Part shown: in pieces, positions 6,437 through 13,982 of the stretch
Numbering within the stretch: the stretch's first letter is position 1
How the letters are laid out: every line of letters begins with the position of its first letter
Origin: Cryomorphaceae bacterium
Lineage (GTDB): Bacteria; Bacteroidota; Bacteroidia; Flavobacteriales; Schleiferiaceae
Length of the DNA: 23,418 nucleotides
NCBI GenBank assembly: GCA_022565745.1
Contig: JAIUMB010000012.1
Coordinates: 1-23,418, forward strand
Direction: 5' to 3'
The notes under the pieces: generated by a model
What the model was told of the DNA's origin: nothing
Seen by the model: only the letters and a program-made list of their open reading frames with translations
Databases searched by the model: none
Position numbers and translations under genes: made by a program

Positions 6437-6482
6437 GACGAAGACGAAGGCTTAGGCTTAGGCTTAGGCTTAGATTAGATTA
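6437..6482 (+). repeat. Mosaic hexamer tract directly after the TetR stop codon
   Basis: Starting at the first base after TAG (6434-6436), the sequence reads GACGAA twice, GGCTTA four times (6449-6472), then GATTA twice. The hexamers stay in the frame of the upstream gene, so read-through of TAG would add Asp-Glu pairs and four Gly-Leu pairs before the next TAG at 6476-6478. The GGCTTA array shares the CTTAG core with the AGTCTT tract at 1794-1859. Length variation by slippage is expected. Confidence 0.85.
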
Positions 6483-6571
6483 GGTAATGAGCACTTAGAA
6501 GCCATAGGTTATTCTAAGTAAATAGCCAAGGTGGTCATTTTTTTTACACCATACAAAAAGCATTTAACAAC

Positions 6572-7891
6572 GTGAAAGAGCAAAACAACATTCCAACGAG
6601 TAAAATCCAACGTGCCACCCGATTTGTAAAAACTGGCGGCAAAGTAGGTGGCAACTATCTAAAGTATTACTCTAAAAAGATTGTCACCGGAAAGGATGAC
6701 CGTGAAGGATTGAATCGCGACAATGCGGAAGACATTTACGAGAGTCTTAGCGAACTAAAGGGAAGTGCCCTTAAAGTCGCGCAAATGCTGAGCATGGACA
6801 AAGGCATTCTACCACAGGCATACTCTGAAAAGTTTCAAATGGCCCAGTACAGTGCCCCACCCCTTTCCTACCCTTTGGTGGTGCGCACATTTAATCGCTA
6901 TTTTGATAATACACCTGAGGACCTATACGATTCTTTTGCTAAATCGAGCACCCATGCCGCTTCTATCGGACAAGTGCATGAGGCGCACCTAAACGGGAAA
7001 AAACTGGCGGTTAAAATTCAGTATCCGGGCGTGGCTAACAGCATCGAGAGTGATCTTAAGATCATTAAACCATTCGTTCTAAGGATGTTTGACCTCAACA
7101 GCGAAGAACTCAACCATTACTTAATCGAAGTCAAAAGCCGTCTACTCGAAGAAACCGATTACGAATTAGAAATGCAGCGCTCCTTAGAAATAAGTTCGGC
7201 CTGTAAAGACATTGAAGGGGTGGTGTTTCCTAACTATTACCCCGAGCTTAGCAGCGAGCGAATATTGACCATGGATTGGCTTGATGGCAAGCACCTTGAT
7301 GAGTTCTTGGCCACCAACCCTTCTCAGGAAACAAGAAACCTCCTCGGCCAACGACTTTGGGACTTCTACGACTACCAAATTCACAAGCTTCGACAAGTTC
7401 ACGCCGACCCACACCCGGGCAACTTTTTATTTCAACAAGATGGGACATTGGGCGTGATTGACTTTGGATGCGTAAAGGTTATCCCCGATACGTTTTACGA
7501 TACTTATTTCCAGCTCTTACGACCAGATGTTATGCAAAACCGCCCTGAATTTGAACGCTTGCTTGAGGAACTAAGTTTTCTACTGGAAAAAGACAACCCG
7601 AAATTGCGTCAATACCTCTTTGATGTATTTGCGGAAATGATTTCTTTGCTCGGTCGACCATTCCATAGTGAAACTTTCGACTTTAGCAACGAAGCGTTTT
7701 TTGGTGACATCTACGGATTAAGTGATAAGTACAGTAAGGACAAAACCCTGAAAAATGCTGGAGGTGCTCGAGGGCCACGCGACGGAATCTATCTAAATCG
7801 CACGTATTTTGGATTATACAGCATCCTCAACCGTCTACAAGCCAACATCAAAACACATAGTTACGGGAATTTATTGGCGGCATCAAAATAG
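6572..7891 (+). CDS. ABC1/AarF/UbiB-family atypical kinase
   Basis: A 439-residue member of the ABC1 (UbiB, COQ8) family of protein-kinase-like ATPases. The motifs are in order: the family N-terminal motif at 64-76 (GSALKVAQMLSMD), where the usual KxGQ reads KVAQ (K68-Q71); the Ala-rich nucleotide loop THAASIGQVH (127-136); the lysine in LAVKIQYPG (K148); EETDYELE (193-200); the catalytic loop HADPHPGN (277-284, D279 and N284); and the metal-binding DFG (297-299). All catalytic residues are intact. There is no membrane helix at either end. In proteobacteria UbiB supports ubiquinone synthesis, but Bacteroidota normally make menaquinone, so the substrate here is open. The start is GTG; no in-frame ATG precedes residue 72. 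It follows the TetR gene and ends at a strong terminator. Confidence 0.9.
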   Translation: MKEQNNIPTSKIQRATRFVKTGGKVGGNYLKYYSKKIVTGKDDREGLNRDNAEDIYESLSELKGSALKVAQMLSMDKGILPQAYSEKFQMAQYSAPPLSYPLVVRTFNRYFDNTPEDLYDSFAKSSTHAASIGQVHEAHLNGKKLAVKIQYPGVANSIESDLKIIKPFVLRMFDLNSEELNHYLIEVKSRLLEETDYELEMQRSLEISSACKDIEGVVFPNYYPELSSERILTMDWLDGKHLDEFLATNPSQETRNLLGQRLWDFYDYQIHKLRQVHADPHPGNFLFQQDGTLGVIDFGCVKVIPDTFYDTYFQLLRPDVMQNRPEFERLLEELSFLLEKDNPKLRQYLFDVFAEMISLLGRPFHSETFDFSNEAFFGDIYGLSDKYSKDKTLKNAGGARGPRDGIYLNRTYFGLYSILNRLQANIKTHSYGNLLAASK

Positions 7892-7923
7892 CTGGAACAA
7901 CAACTCAAAAAGACAAAAAAAAA

Positions 7924-7945
7924 GCCTCAAGAATCATCTTGAGGC
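7924..7945. terminator. Bidirectional intrinsic terminator between the ABC1 kinase and tRNA-Asp
   Basis: A perfect 9-bp stem, GCCTCAAGA (7924-7932) and TCTTGAGGC (7937-7945), has loop ATCA. It is flanked by an A run on the left (about 7915-7923) and a T run on the right (7946-7952). It therefore has a U tract in both directions and can end both the plus-strand kinase transcript and the minus-strand tRNA-Asp transcript. Confidence 0.92.
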
Positions 7946-7954
7946 TTTTTTTGT

Positions 7955-8031
7955 TGGCGGTCCGGACGAGACTCGAACTCGCGACCCCATGCGTGACAGG
8001 CATGTATTCTAACCAACTGAACTACCGGACC
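7955..8031 (-). tRNA. tRNA-Asp, anticodon GTC
   Basis: On the minus strand a full cloverleaf runs from GGTCCGG (8031 down to 8025) to CCGGACC, with discriminator G at 7958 as expected for tRNA-Asp. The anticodon stem TGCC/GGCA-type arm encloses CTGTCAC, giving anticodon GTC. The T arm contains TTCGAGT. The three bases after the discriminator (7957-7955) read CCA, so the 3' end appears to be encoded, unlike the tRNA-Arg in this window. It has its own promoter at 8061-8089 and ends at the shared terminator. Confidence 0.96.
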
Positions 8032-8060
8032 AGTAAATGTGATTCCCTCATTTGGGGCTG

Positions 8061-8089
8061 CAAATATATTGCGAATTTTTCTTTACCAA
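8061..8089 (-). promoter_or_regulatory. Bacteroidota-type promoter for tRNA-Asp
   Basis: The minus strand has TATATTTG (8068-8061), exact to TAnnTTTG, with TTG at 8089-8087, 18 bases upstream. This fits the TTG-N17-23-TAnnTTTG arrangement described for Flavobacterium. It gives a leader of about 25 bases before the tRNA. Confidence 0.75.
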
Positions 8090-8103
8090 AACATTTTTTT
8101 ACA

Positions 8104-9033
8104 TCATTGCTTAATTTTTTGACGCTTAACCAACATACGCTGTAAAACCTTTAAGTAATCTGTTTGAATATCAGCTTCCACCAAGTCTATGCCGTACTTC
8201 AAGCAGTGAGAAAAAAAGTTTTTTCGGAAGCGTTCGGCGTGTTCTTTATAAGCGGCTTCAATTTCAATGGGCGACAATTTAATCTCCCCCTCGCCTTCCA
8301 TCCCTAACACACGTAACGGCGAATTGCCAACTTCGAAAAAATCTTCGGTTTGGGTGTCTTTGGTTTGGTATAACACCAAATCGTGATTGTTGTAGGCGAT
8401 GTGCTGAAAAGCGTCAAATAGCGCTTCTTCTTCTTCGGTATCGGCACAAAAGAAATCCGAAAAAACGATGATTAGCGATCGTTTGGATTGGGTTTCTGCA
8501 ACGCGATGCAGGCCATCTGCCAAACGGGCTTGTGGACGAATATTCACCGACTTTCCCAGCCAAGCTTCCATTTCCTTCAATAGAAAACGATGATGTGATC
8601 GCGTTCCTGACATGTCACTTTCAAAGTGTGTGGTTTCGTCAAACAAACTCAAGCCAATGGCGTCGCGTTGTTTCAAAAACAACTGCATGAGCATAGCGGC
8701 AGAGAGTAGTGAAAACTGCAATTTGTTTGGTCGCGTGGGGGATATACTGTCCTTCAATGGATAAAACATCGACCCGCTGGTATCAATGAGAAAGCGACAT
8801 TTAAGATTGGTCTCTTCTTCATAGCGCTTAGTGTATAAACGATCGGTTTTAGCAAACAATTTCCAATCAATGTGGCGCGTACTCTCGCCAGGATTGTACA
8901 TTTTGTGTTCGGAAAACTCAACAGAAAACCCGTGATACGGGCTTTTGTGCAAACCCGATACAAAGCCGTCCATCATTTGACGCGACAACCACTCTAAACT
9001 CCCAAAGGCGAATTCTTCTGGTAGTGTATACAT
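8104..9033 (-). CDS. DUF58-domain protein (vWA-like)
   Basis: A 309-residue soluble protein. The DUF58 signature is plain at residues 46-75: YNPGESTRHIDWKLFAKT, then a basic-acidic RYEEE segment. A vWA-type metal-site motif DTSGSM follows at 84-89, then further Rossmann-like strands (RSLIIVFSDFF, HDLVLYQ). Such proteins usually sit beside a MoxR AAA+ ATPase and Bat-type vWA membrane proteins, in systems linked to chaperone-like activation or stress tolerance. Here neither partner is adjacent; the neighbours are tRNA-Asp and thioredoxin. It has no membrane helix or signal peptide. Its ATG lies 5 bases after an exact promoter box, so its mRNA should be essentially leaderless. Family certain, function unknown. 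Confidence 0.9.
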   Translation of the reverse strand: MYTLPEEFAFGSLEWLSRQMMDGFVSGLHKSPYHGFSVEFSEHKMYNPGESTRHIDWKLFAKTDRLYTKRYEEETNLKCRFLIDTSGSMFYPLKDSISPTRPNKLQFSLLSAAMLMQLFLKQRDAIGLSLFDETTHFESDMSGTRSHHRFLLKEMEAWLGKSVNIRPQARLADGLHRVAETQSKRSLIIVFSDFFCADTEEEEALFDAFQHIAYNNHDLVLYQTKDTQTEDFFEVGNSPLRVLGMEGEGEIKLSPIEIEAAYKEHAERFRKNFFSHCLKYGIDLVEADIQTDYLKVLQRMLVKRQKIKQ

Positions 9034-9038
9034 GTAGA

Positions 9039-9046
9039 CAAATGTA
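9039..9046 (-). promoter_or_regulatory. Bacteroidota -7 promoter element for the DUF58 gene
   Basis: The minus strand reads TACATTTG, exact to TAnnTTTG, 5 bases before the ATG at 9033. It directly follows the U tract of the trxA terminator, so the two transcription units are separated but nearly touching. No -33 TTG lies at standard spacing; the nearest is 28 bases away. Confidence 0.6.
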
Positions 9047-9083
9047 TAAAAAAAGCGCTGCCGTAAAGGTACAGCAACGCTTT
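9047..9083 (-). terminator. Intrinsic terminator of trxA
   Basis: On the minus strand a 13-bp stem (AAAGCGTTGCTGT with ACGGCAGCGCTTT, plus-strand arms 9071-9083 and 9052-9064) includes two G-U pairs. It encloses a 6-base loop and is followed by a run of T (plus-strand A run 9048-9054). It lies 30 bases after the trxA stop. Confidence 0.88.
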
Positions 9084-9113
9084 AATAACAATATGTTATG
9101 AATGCTTGATGGT

Positions 9114-9431
9114 TTACATCAAAGCGTTGAGCTTTTCTGCCAAGGCAGGTTTAGGCACTACGCCTACTTGCTTGTCAACCACTTCTCCGTTCTTAAAAAA
9201 CAAAAGGGTTGGGATATTGCGGATGCCATATTTCGCAGCTACTTCGTTGTTGGCGTCAACATCTACTTTACCTACGATGGCCTTTCCTTCGAAGTCGTTG
9301 GACAATTCTTCTACGATGGGACCTACCATTCGGCAAGGGCCACACCAAGCTGCCCAAAAGTCTACCAACACTGGTTTATCGCTGTTGATGACAAGCTCAT
9401 CAAAGTTTTGATCGGTCAATTCTACTGCCAT
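9114..9431 (-). CDS. trxA: Thioredoxin
   Basis: A 105-residue classic cytoplasmic thioredoxin, the disulfide reductase that recycles ribonucleotide reductase, peroxiredoxins and other thiol enzymes. The active site is WCGPC at 29-33 (C30 and C33), preceded by VLVDFWAAW, with the cis-proline loop RNIPTLLFF (P74) and the C-terminal helix. A longer frame opens at TTG 9494, but that codon coincides with the -33 element and the extension contains the -7 box (9462-9469), so the ATG at 9431 is the start. That also gives the family's normal length. It is a single-gene unit with its own promoter and a strong terminator. Confidence 0.97.
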   Translation of the reverse strand: MAVELTDQNFDELVINSDKPVLVDFWAAWCGPCRMVGPIVEELSNDFEGKAIVGKVDVDANNEVAAKYGIRNIPTLLFFKNGEVVDKQVGVVPKPALAEKLNALM

Positions 9432-9461
9432 AATATTTTCGTTAATTAGTAAATTGTCGTG

Positions 9462-9494
9462 CAAAGATACACACATAAAATACAATATGGACAA
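9462..9494 (-). promoter_or_regulatory. Bacteroidota-type promoter for trxA
   Basis: The minus strand has TTG (9494-9492), 22 bases, then TATCTTTG (9469-9462), an exact fit to TTG-N17-23-TAnnTTTG. The leader to the trxA ATG is about 25-30 bases. Confidence 0.75.
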
Positions 9495-9638
9495 TGGTAA
9501 AGTTTTGGTCGAATTTATACCAAGATGAAATCTTAATTTACCGAAATTATATCAACTAAAAAATGTGACAGCTGTTAAGGTTTAAAAGAGGGTTTGGCAA
9601 TCCTTAATATCACATCTTTTTTTATCGCCATCGCCATT

Positions 9639-9646
9639 TACCTTTG
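9639..9646 (+). promoter_or_regulatory. Bacteroidota -7 promoter element for the M16 peptidase gene
   Basis: TACCTTTG is exact to TAnnTTTG and lies 7 bases before the ATG at 9654, implying a leader of only a few bases. It sits inside the longer frame that opens at TTG 9594 and so argues against that start. No TTG lies at the usual -33 spacing. Confidence 0.6.
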
Positions 9647-9653
9647 TCGACTT

Positions 9654-10892
9654 ATGGACGAACTAGTAGAATTTACACTCCCTGGTGGAATTAGAGTAGC
9701 CCACTTGCGAACACAAACGCCCGTGGCGCATTGTGGCCTGCATGTTTTATGCGGATCACGCGATGAGAAAGATCAAGAGCAGGGCTTAGCACACTTTGTA
9801 GAGCACATGCTGTTTAAAGGCACAGCCCATCGAAAGCCCTATCACATTTTGTCTCGACTAGACAGTGTGGGAGGTGAGATCAATGCTTATACCTCTAAAG
9901 AGGACACTTGCATTTACGCCTCTTTTCTTCAAACATACTATCCAAGAGCCATCGAATTAATTTTTGATATTGCGTTTAACTCCACCTTTCCCGAAAGAGA
10001 AATGAAAAAAGAACGCGATGTTATTCTTGAAGAAATTGCCTCTTACAAAGACAATCCAGCCGAACAAATCTTTGATGATTTTGAAGAAATGATTTTTGCT
10101 GGCCACCCCATTGGTCGCAACAGCTTAGGCACGCCGGAAAGTGTACTTGGGTTTACGCGCGGTGACCTGACTACATTTGTACAACGAGAGTATCGTCCTG
10201 AAGAAATGGTCTTTGTTTCAGTGGGTAATATAAGTCTCAAACGACTGAAAAACACACTACTTAAAGTTCTGCCAGAATTCACCAATCAACGCCCAACTAC
10301 ACCAAGAACGTTGGTTGAGGCCTATAAGCCGTCGACGATTGCCTACGACGACCATAGCCACCAAACCCACATCGTTATCGGAAACCGAGCTTACGACGCG
10401 CATCACAGGCATAGCATTGCATTTTCTTTGCTCAACAACCTGCTTGGCGGCCCCGGTCTCAACAATCGTCTCAACCTAAATATCCGAGAAAAACATGGCT
10501 TTGCCTACCACTTAGAAAGTTATTACAACGCCTACTCCGATTGTGGATTATTTGGAATTTACATTGGCACCGACAGAAAACACATCAACCAAAGCATTCG
10601 CTTAATAGAACGTGAGCTTAAAGTGCTGCGCGACAAAAAACTAGGCACCTTACAACTCCATCGCGCAAAAAAGCAATGGATTGGGCAACAACATCTACAG
10701 CAAGACAGTCACCTCAATAAAATGCTTAACATAGGACGTGCCATGTTGCTCAATTTACCAAAAGAAAATTGGAGTGAAATGGAGTCGCGACTTCAAGCCA
10801 TAAGTGCTGAAACCATTTTAGAAGTAGCCAATGAAGTGTTCGACCCAAACGCATTAAGTCGATTGATGTATTTAGAAAAAGAAGAAGATTAA
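9654..10892 (+). CDS. M16-family zinc metallopeptidase (processing-peptidase type)
   Basis: From ATG 9654 the product has 412 residues, the usual size of a single-chain two-domain M16 subunit. The inverted zinc motif is HFVEH (H47, E50 as base, H51), and the third ligand E127 lies exactly 76 residues after H51 in KKERDVILEEI, matching HxxEH-x76-E. The second domain carries NIREKHGFAYHLESYYNAYSDCGLFGIYIGT, which matches the conserved Arg-Tyr region. It should cut short peptides or unfolded segments. With this start there is no signal peptide, so it is probably cytoplasmic. A TTG start at 9594 would add a hydrophobic stretch (FFIAIAIYL), but the promoter box lies within it. The gene stands alone ahead of sulP. 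Confidence 0.92.
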   Translation: MDELVEFTLPGGIRVAHLRTQTPVAHCGLHVLCGSRDEKDQEQGLAHFVEHMLFKGTAHRKPYHILSRLDSVGGEINAYTSKEDTCIYASFLQTYYPRAIELIFDIAFNSTFPEREMKKERDVILEEIASYKDNPAEQIFDDFEEMIFAGHPIGRNSLGTPESVLGFTRGDLTTFVQREYRPEEMVFVSVGNISLKRLKNTLLKVLPEFTNQRPTTPRTLVEAYKPSTIAYDDHSHQTHIVIGNRAYDAHHRHSIAFSLLNNLLGGPGLNNRLNLNIREKHGFAYHLESYYNAYSDCGLFGIYIGTDRKHINQSIRLIERELKVLRDKKLGTLQLHRAKKQWIGQQHLQQDSHLNKMLNIGRAMLLNLPKENWSEMESRLQAISAETILEVANEVFDPNALSRLMYLEKEED

Positions 10893-11021
10893 TATCCATA
10901 TCGATGTAACCGACGTCACCATTTTTCGGCCATCAAACATCGGAACTTTGCAGCACAATTAATTGCATTTTTTCAAGACGTCAAAGAGGCTGTTTTGAAA
11001 AAACACTAATTAAAACTGCAA

Positions 11022-12737
11022 ATGTCTGTCAAAAACATACTCTCCAATATATTTCCCATTGCCGAATGGCTACCCAGATACCAAAAGTCTCATTTAAGTG
11101 GAGACTTATCGGCAGGATTAACAGTTGGCGTAATGCTAATTCCTCAGGGAATGGCCTACGCCATGCTCGCCGGTCTACCCCCCATTCATGGGTTGTATGC
11201 TGTAACCATTCCGTTATTGGTTTACGCCTTTATGGGTACATCCCGACAACTGGCTGTAGGTCCTGTGGCTATGGTTTCTCTTTTGGCGGCAGCCGGTATT
11301 GGCGCATTAGAACCTCAAACCACTGCCGATTACCTTACCTATGCTTTTACGTTAGCGTTTCTTGTGGGCATTATCCAAATGGGCATGGGGCTTCTGCGAA
11401 TGGGTTTTGTGGTCAACTTCTTATCTCATCCTGTTTTGAGTGGATTCACCTCGGCGGCGGCCATCATTATAGGATTAAGTCAGATCAAGCACTTATTTAA
11501 AATCGAGCTCCCTCGAAGTGAGCACGCTCACGAAATCATTTGGGCTTTGGCGAATAACATAAAGGATATTCACTGGATTACCTTCGCTTTGGGGGCTGCG
11601 GGAATTATAATCATCAAATACGGAAAAAAAATTCACAAGCGATTTCCTGCTCCACTCGCGGCAGTAGTGTTTGGAATCATTGCCGTTACGTTTTTCAATC
11701 TAGAAGAAAGTGGTGTGGTGGTATTGGGAAGCGTTCCTTCCGGACTACCCGGCTTGTCCATGCCCAGTTTTAATGGTCACACTTGGGCACAATTATTCCC
11801 AGTGGCTTTGGCCATCTCCCTGGTAGGCTTTGCCGAAAGTTTTGCCGTTGCTAAAGCCATTCAGCAACGCCATAAAGACTATGAACTGCGACCAAACCAA
11901 GAGTTGATCGCATTAGGAGGGGCTAATATAGGGGCTGCTTTTTTTCAAGGATACCCAGTAACCGGCGGGTTCTCACGAACAGCTGTCAACGATCAAGCCG
12001 GCGCTAAGACCACGATGGCTTCTATCATTTCAGCAGCTTTGATTGTATTGACTTTATTGTTTCTCACCGGATTATTTGTAAACCTACCAAGTGCCATTTT
12101 AGCTGCAGTCGTACTGGTTGCAGTCGCCGGTCTTATCGACTTTAAAGAGCCCGTAGCACTATGGAAAAAAGACCGTTCTGACTTTGCCATGCTGTTGACC
12201 ACCTTCATAGCCACCTTGACCTTGGGTATTGAGGCGGGCATCATTGCCGGTATGGTCTTATCTCTTATTGCAGTAATATATCGAGCTTCTCGCCCGCACA
12301 TGGCGCGCTTGGGAAGAATACCCGGTACCAATATTTTCCGAAATATTGATCGTTTTGATCAATTAGAAACCGCAGAAGACACACTTATTGTGCGCATTGA
12401 TGGAGCGTTGTATTTTGCCAACACCACTTTTATTCGCAACAGTATAGATCAGTGGCTTGAAAAAACTCCGACTGCTAAGCGGCTGCTTTTAGACCTAAGT
12501 GCTGTACCTCATATCGACAGCTCTGCAGCGCATGCCCTCCACGAATGGATAGATGAGTGGCAAAAGGCCAATATGACGGTTTCTTTCAGTGGAACGCACG
12601 GACCCGTTCGCGATATTCTACAAAAGTGGAACATCATCCAGCAAGTGGGCGAAAATCAATGCTATTTATCATTAAGTGATGCGGTAAATGAGAAGCAGAA
12701 TGCTGCCCACCTTACGTATGTACTGGAGTCACGCTAA
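11022..12737 (+). CDS. SulP-family anion transporter with STAS domain
   Basis: A 571-residue inner-membrane protein. The start carries the SulP signature (LSGDLSAGLTVGVMLIPQGMAYAMLAGLPPIHGLY, residues 27-61), followed by VGPVAMVSLL and about 10-14 hydrophobic segments to residue 425. A cytoplasmic STAS domain follows at about 450-555 with LLLDLSAVPHIDSSAAHAL, which keeps the Ser at the position phosphorylated in anti-sigma antagonists. Family members move sulfate, bicarbonate or other anions, by Na+ or H+ symport or exchange; the substrate cannot be read from the sequence, and no sulfate-assimilation or carbonic anhydrase gene is next to it. ATG 11022 is supported by the conserved N-terminus. 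A one-mismatch -7 box (GAACTTTG, 10943-10950) lies upstream. Confidence 0.93.
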   Translation: MSVKNILSNIFPIAEWLPRYQKSHLSGDLSAGLTVGVMLIPQGMAYAMLAGLPPIHGLYAVTIPLLVYAFMGTSRQLAVGPVAMVSLLAAAGIGALEPQTTADYLTYAFTLAFLVGIIQMGMGLLRMGFVVNFLSHPVLSGFTSAAAIIIGLSQIKHLFKIELPRSEHAHEIIWALANNIKDIHWITFALGAAGIIIIKYGKKIHKRFPAPLAAVVFGIIAVTFFNLEESGVVVLGSVPSGLPGLSMPSFNGHTWAQLFPVALAISLVGFAESFAVAKAIQQRHKDYELRPNQELIALGGANIGAAFFQGYPVTGGFSRTAVNDQAGAKTTMASIISAALIVLTLLFLTGLFVNLPSAILAAVVLVAVAGLIDFKEPVALWKKDRSDFAMLLTTFIATLTLGIEAGIIAGMVLSLIAVIYRASRPHMARLGRIPGTNIFRNIDRFDQLETAEDTLIVRIDGALYFANTTFIRNSIDQWLEKTPTAKRLLLDLSAVPHIDSSAAHALHEWIDEWQKANMTVSFSGTHGPVRDILQKWNIIQQVGENQCYLSLSDAVNEKQNAAHLTYVLESR

Positions 12738-12838
12738 GTCAGGATAGGCATCATTTGGGTTTTATCGCAGCAGAGGCATAAAAAGATGATCGGCTTTGAT
12801 AATATCCTCTTTTATAAAACAACACCTGCATTTTTAAA

Positions 12839-13492
12839 ATGAACGTTATTCTAACTGCCATTGGTTTTTTGGCATTATCATTTACCATCAATGCTCAAAG
12901 CACCCCAGGAGCCTGGTTAATGTATTGGGGCACACATCCTGTTGGAAAGAACTGGGAAGTATATTCCGAGTGGCAAATGCGACAAAAAGAATTGTCTACC
13001 GCCAGTCACGAGCAGCTGCTATTAAGAACTGGTATAGGTAGAAAGATTAACAGTCAGTTGTCATTGGGATCTGGATACGGGGCTATTTCCTACTACAACA
13101 GCAGCAGCGATTTGATTAAACCAGATGCATTAGAACACCGTTGGTGGGGACAGATGGTTCACCAAAAACGGGATCGGTCCAATATTTTAGAACACCGCTT
13201 GCGTACCGAGCACAGATGGCACGAAGAAGTACCTGATTGGCGTTGGCGCTATCGTATCATGTGGATACACCCCATTCATGTGTTTAACAATGACAGTGAT
13301 GCACTCATTGTACATATTTCCAATGAGCTCTTTGTACACCGAGGCGCTTCGTGGTTTGACCGCAATCGCATATTTGCTGCCCTAGGCTATCACTGCAACA
13401 CCCACTGCGAACTTCAAGCGGGTTATCTATTGCAAAACGCGTATCGTCAACCAGCAGGAAACTATCTTCAGCTTGGGTTTTGGATACATTAA
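12839..13492 (+). CDS. DUF2490-family outer-membrane protein
   Basis: A 217-residue exported protein. The N-terminal 20 residues form a signal peptide ending INA-Q. The mature part has the features of DUF2490: an early GAWLMYWGTHPVGKNWEVYSE, then EQLLLRTGIGRKINSQLSLGSGYG, a His/Arg-rich LEHRLRTEHRW, and a final amphipathic strand YLQLGFWIH. It is predicted to be a small beta-barrel in the outer membrane, with function unknown for the family. It starts 101 bases after sulP without an evident promoter box, and 184 bases separate it from the next gene, so it may be a single unit. Confidence 0.8.
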   Translation: MNVILTAIGFLALSFTINAQSTPGAWLMYWGTHPVGKNWEVYSEWQMRQKELSTASHEQLLLRTGIGRKINSQLSLGSGYGAISYYNSSSDLIKPDALEHRWWGQMVHQKRDRSNILEHRLRTEHRWHEEVPDWRWRYRIMWIHPIHVFNNDSDALIVHISNELFVHRGASWFDRNRIFAALGYHCNTHCELQAGYLLQNAYRQPAGNYLQLGFWIH

Positions 13493-13569
13493 AAATGTGG
13501 AAGACCGTTTCATCAACAAACATTTTTATTCCCATTTGCGTGCAGCCTTTCAAATTCGTTTTTTTTACT

Positions 13570-13577
13570 TAGTTTTG
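13570..13577 (+). promoter_or_regulatory. Bacteroidota -7 promoter element for the lipoprotein/thioredoxin pair
   Basis: TAGTTTTG is exact to TAnnTTTG and lies 99 bases before the lipoprotein ATG, giving an unusually long leader for this window. A T run precedes it. No -33 TTG is seen at normal spacing. The leader contains AAAAAAAAAGGGATTC (from 13619) but no clear hairpin. Confidence 0.5.
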
Positions 13578-13676
13578 TAGAGTTGAACAACCATCTAACA
13601 TTTATAATTCAGAAGCTCAAAAAAAAAGGGATTCTGATCAAAATGACTGATTAAACCATCGTAATCAAAAGCGAAC

Positions 13677-13979
13677 ATGAAGAAATATACATTGATGTCT
13701 TTTGTTGTTTTAGGCCTTGTGAGCTCCTTATCATCTTGCAACAAACGCGTTGATTGTTTGTGCACTGCCACTCCAGTCGAACCGAGAGAAGGTTTAGAAA
13801 CCACTGAGTTTTACGTTACTTTTAAGGACGGAGGAGACTGTGATGATGCCAGTGGGCCTTTTTACCACGAAGTAGGTTTTCAAAGAGAAGAACCATACAT
13901 TGCCGTATGTCAAGAAATCCCTCAAGAATTGATGAATCCTGAGGAATTAAATGGCGGAGATGATCCGGGTGGTGAATAG
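13677..13979 (+). CDS. Small four-cysteine lipoprotein, unknown family
   Basis: A 100-residue protein that I do not recognise. Residues 1-20 are a lipoprotein signal peptide with lipobox LSSC (Cys 21 lipidated). The 79-residue mature part has four further cysteines, C27 and C29 as a CLC pair, C55 in GGDCDD and C78 in IAVCQE, enough for two disulfides. The C-terminus is acidic and flexible (EELNGGDDPGGE). It is expected at the periplasmic side of a membrane. It is separated by only 3 bases from a downstream membrane protein with a periplasmic thioredoxin-like CxxC domain, so the two are almost certainly co-transcribed. The paired cysteines make it a plausible redox partner; this is inference. 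The promoter box at 13570-13577 implies a leader of about 95 bases. Confidence 0.7.
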   Translation: MKKYTLMSFVVLGLVSSLSSCNKRVDCLCTATPVEPREGLETTEFYVTFKDGGDCDDASGPFYHEVGFQREEPYIAVCQEIPQELMNPEELNGGDDPGGE

Positions 13980-13982
13980 GTT

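Noticed and set aside
7809..8145. Plus-strand frames reading through the terminator and tRNA-Asp region
   Set aside because: They are the complement of tRNA-Asp and its terminator; such tRNA-derived frames are common false genes.
9102..9449. Two plus-strand frames of 100-115 residues
   Set aside because: They are antisense to trxA, which has every family motif on the minus strand.
9432..9494. N-terminal extension of thioredoxin from TTG 9494
   Set aside because: The extension contains both promoter elements and is absent from the family; ATG 9431 gives the normal length.
9594..9653. N-terminal extension of the M16 peptidase with a hydrophobic stretch, possibly a signal peptide
   Set aside because: An exact -7 box (9639-9646) lies within it, and the protein from ATG 9654 starts at the normal family N-terminus.
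11993..12331. 112-residue minus-strand frame
   Set aside because: It is the shadow of the sulP membrane region; sulP is unambiguous.
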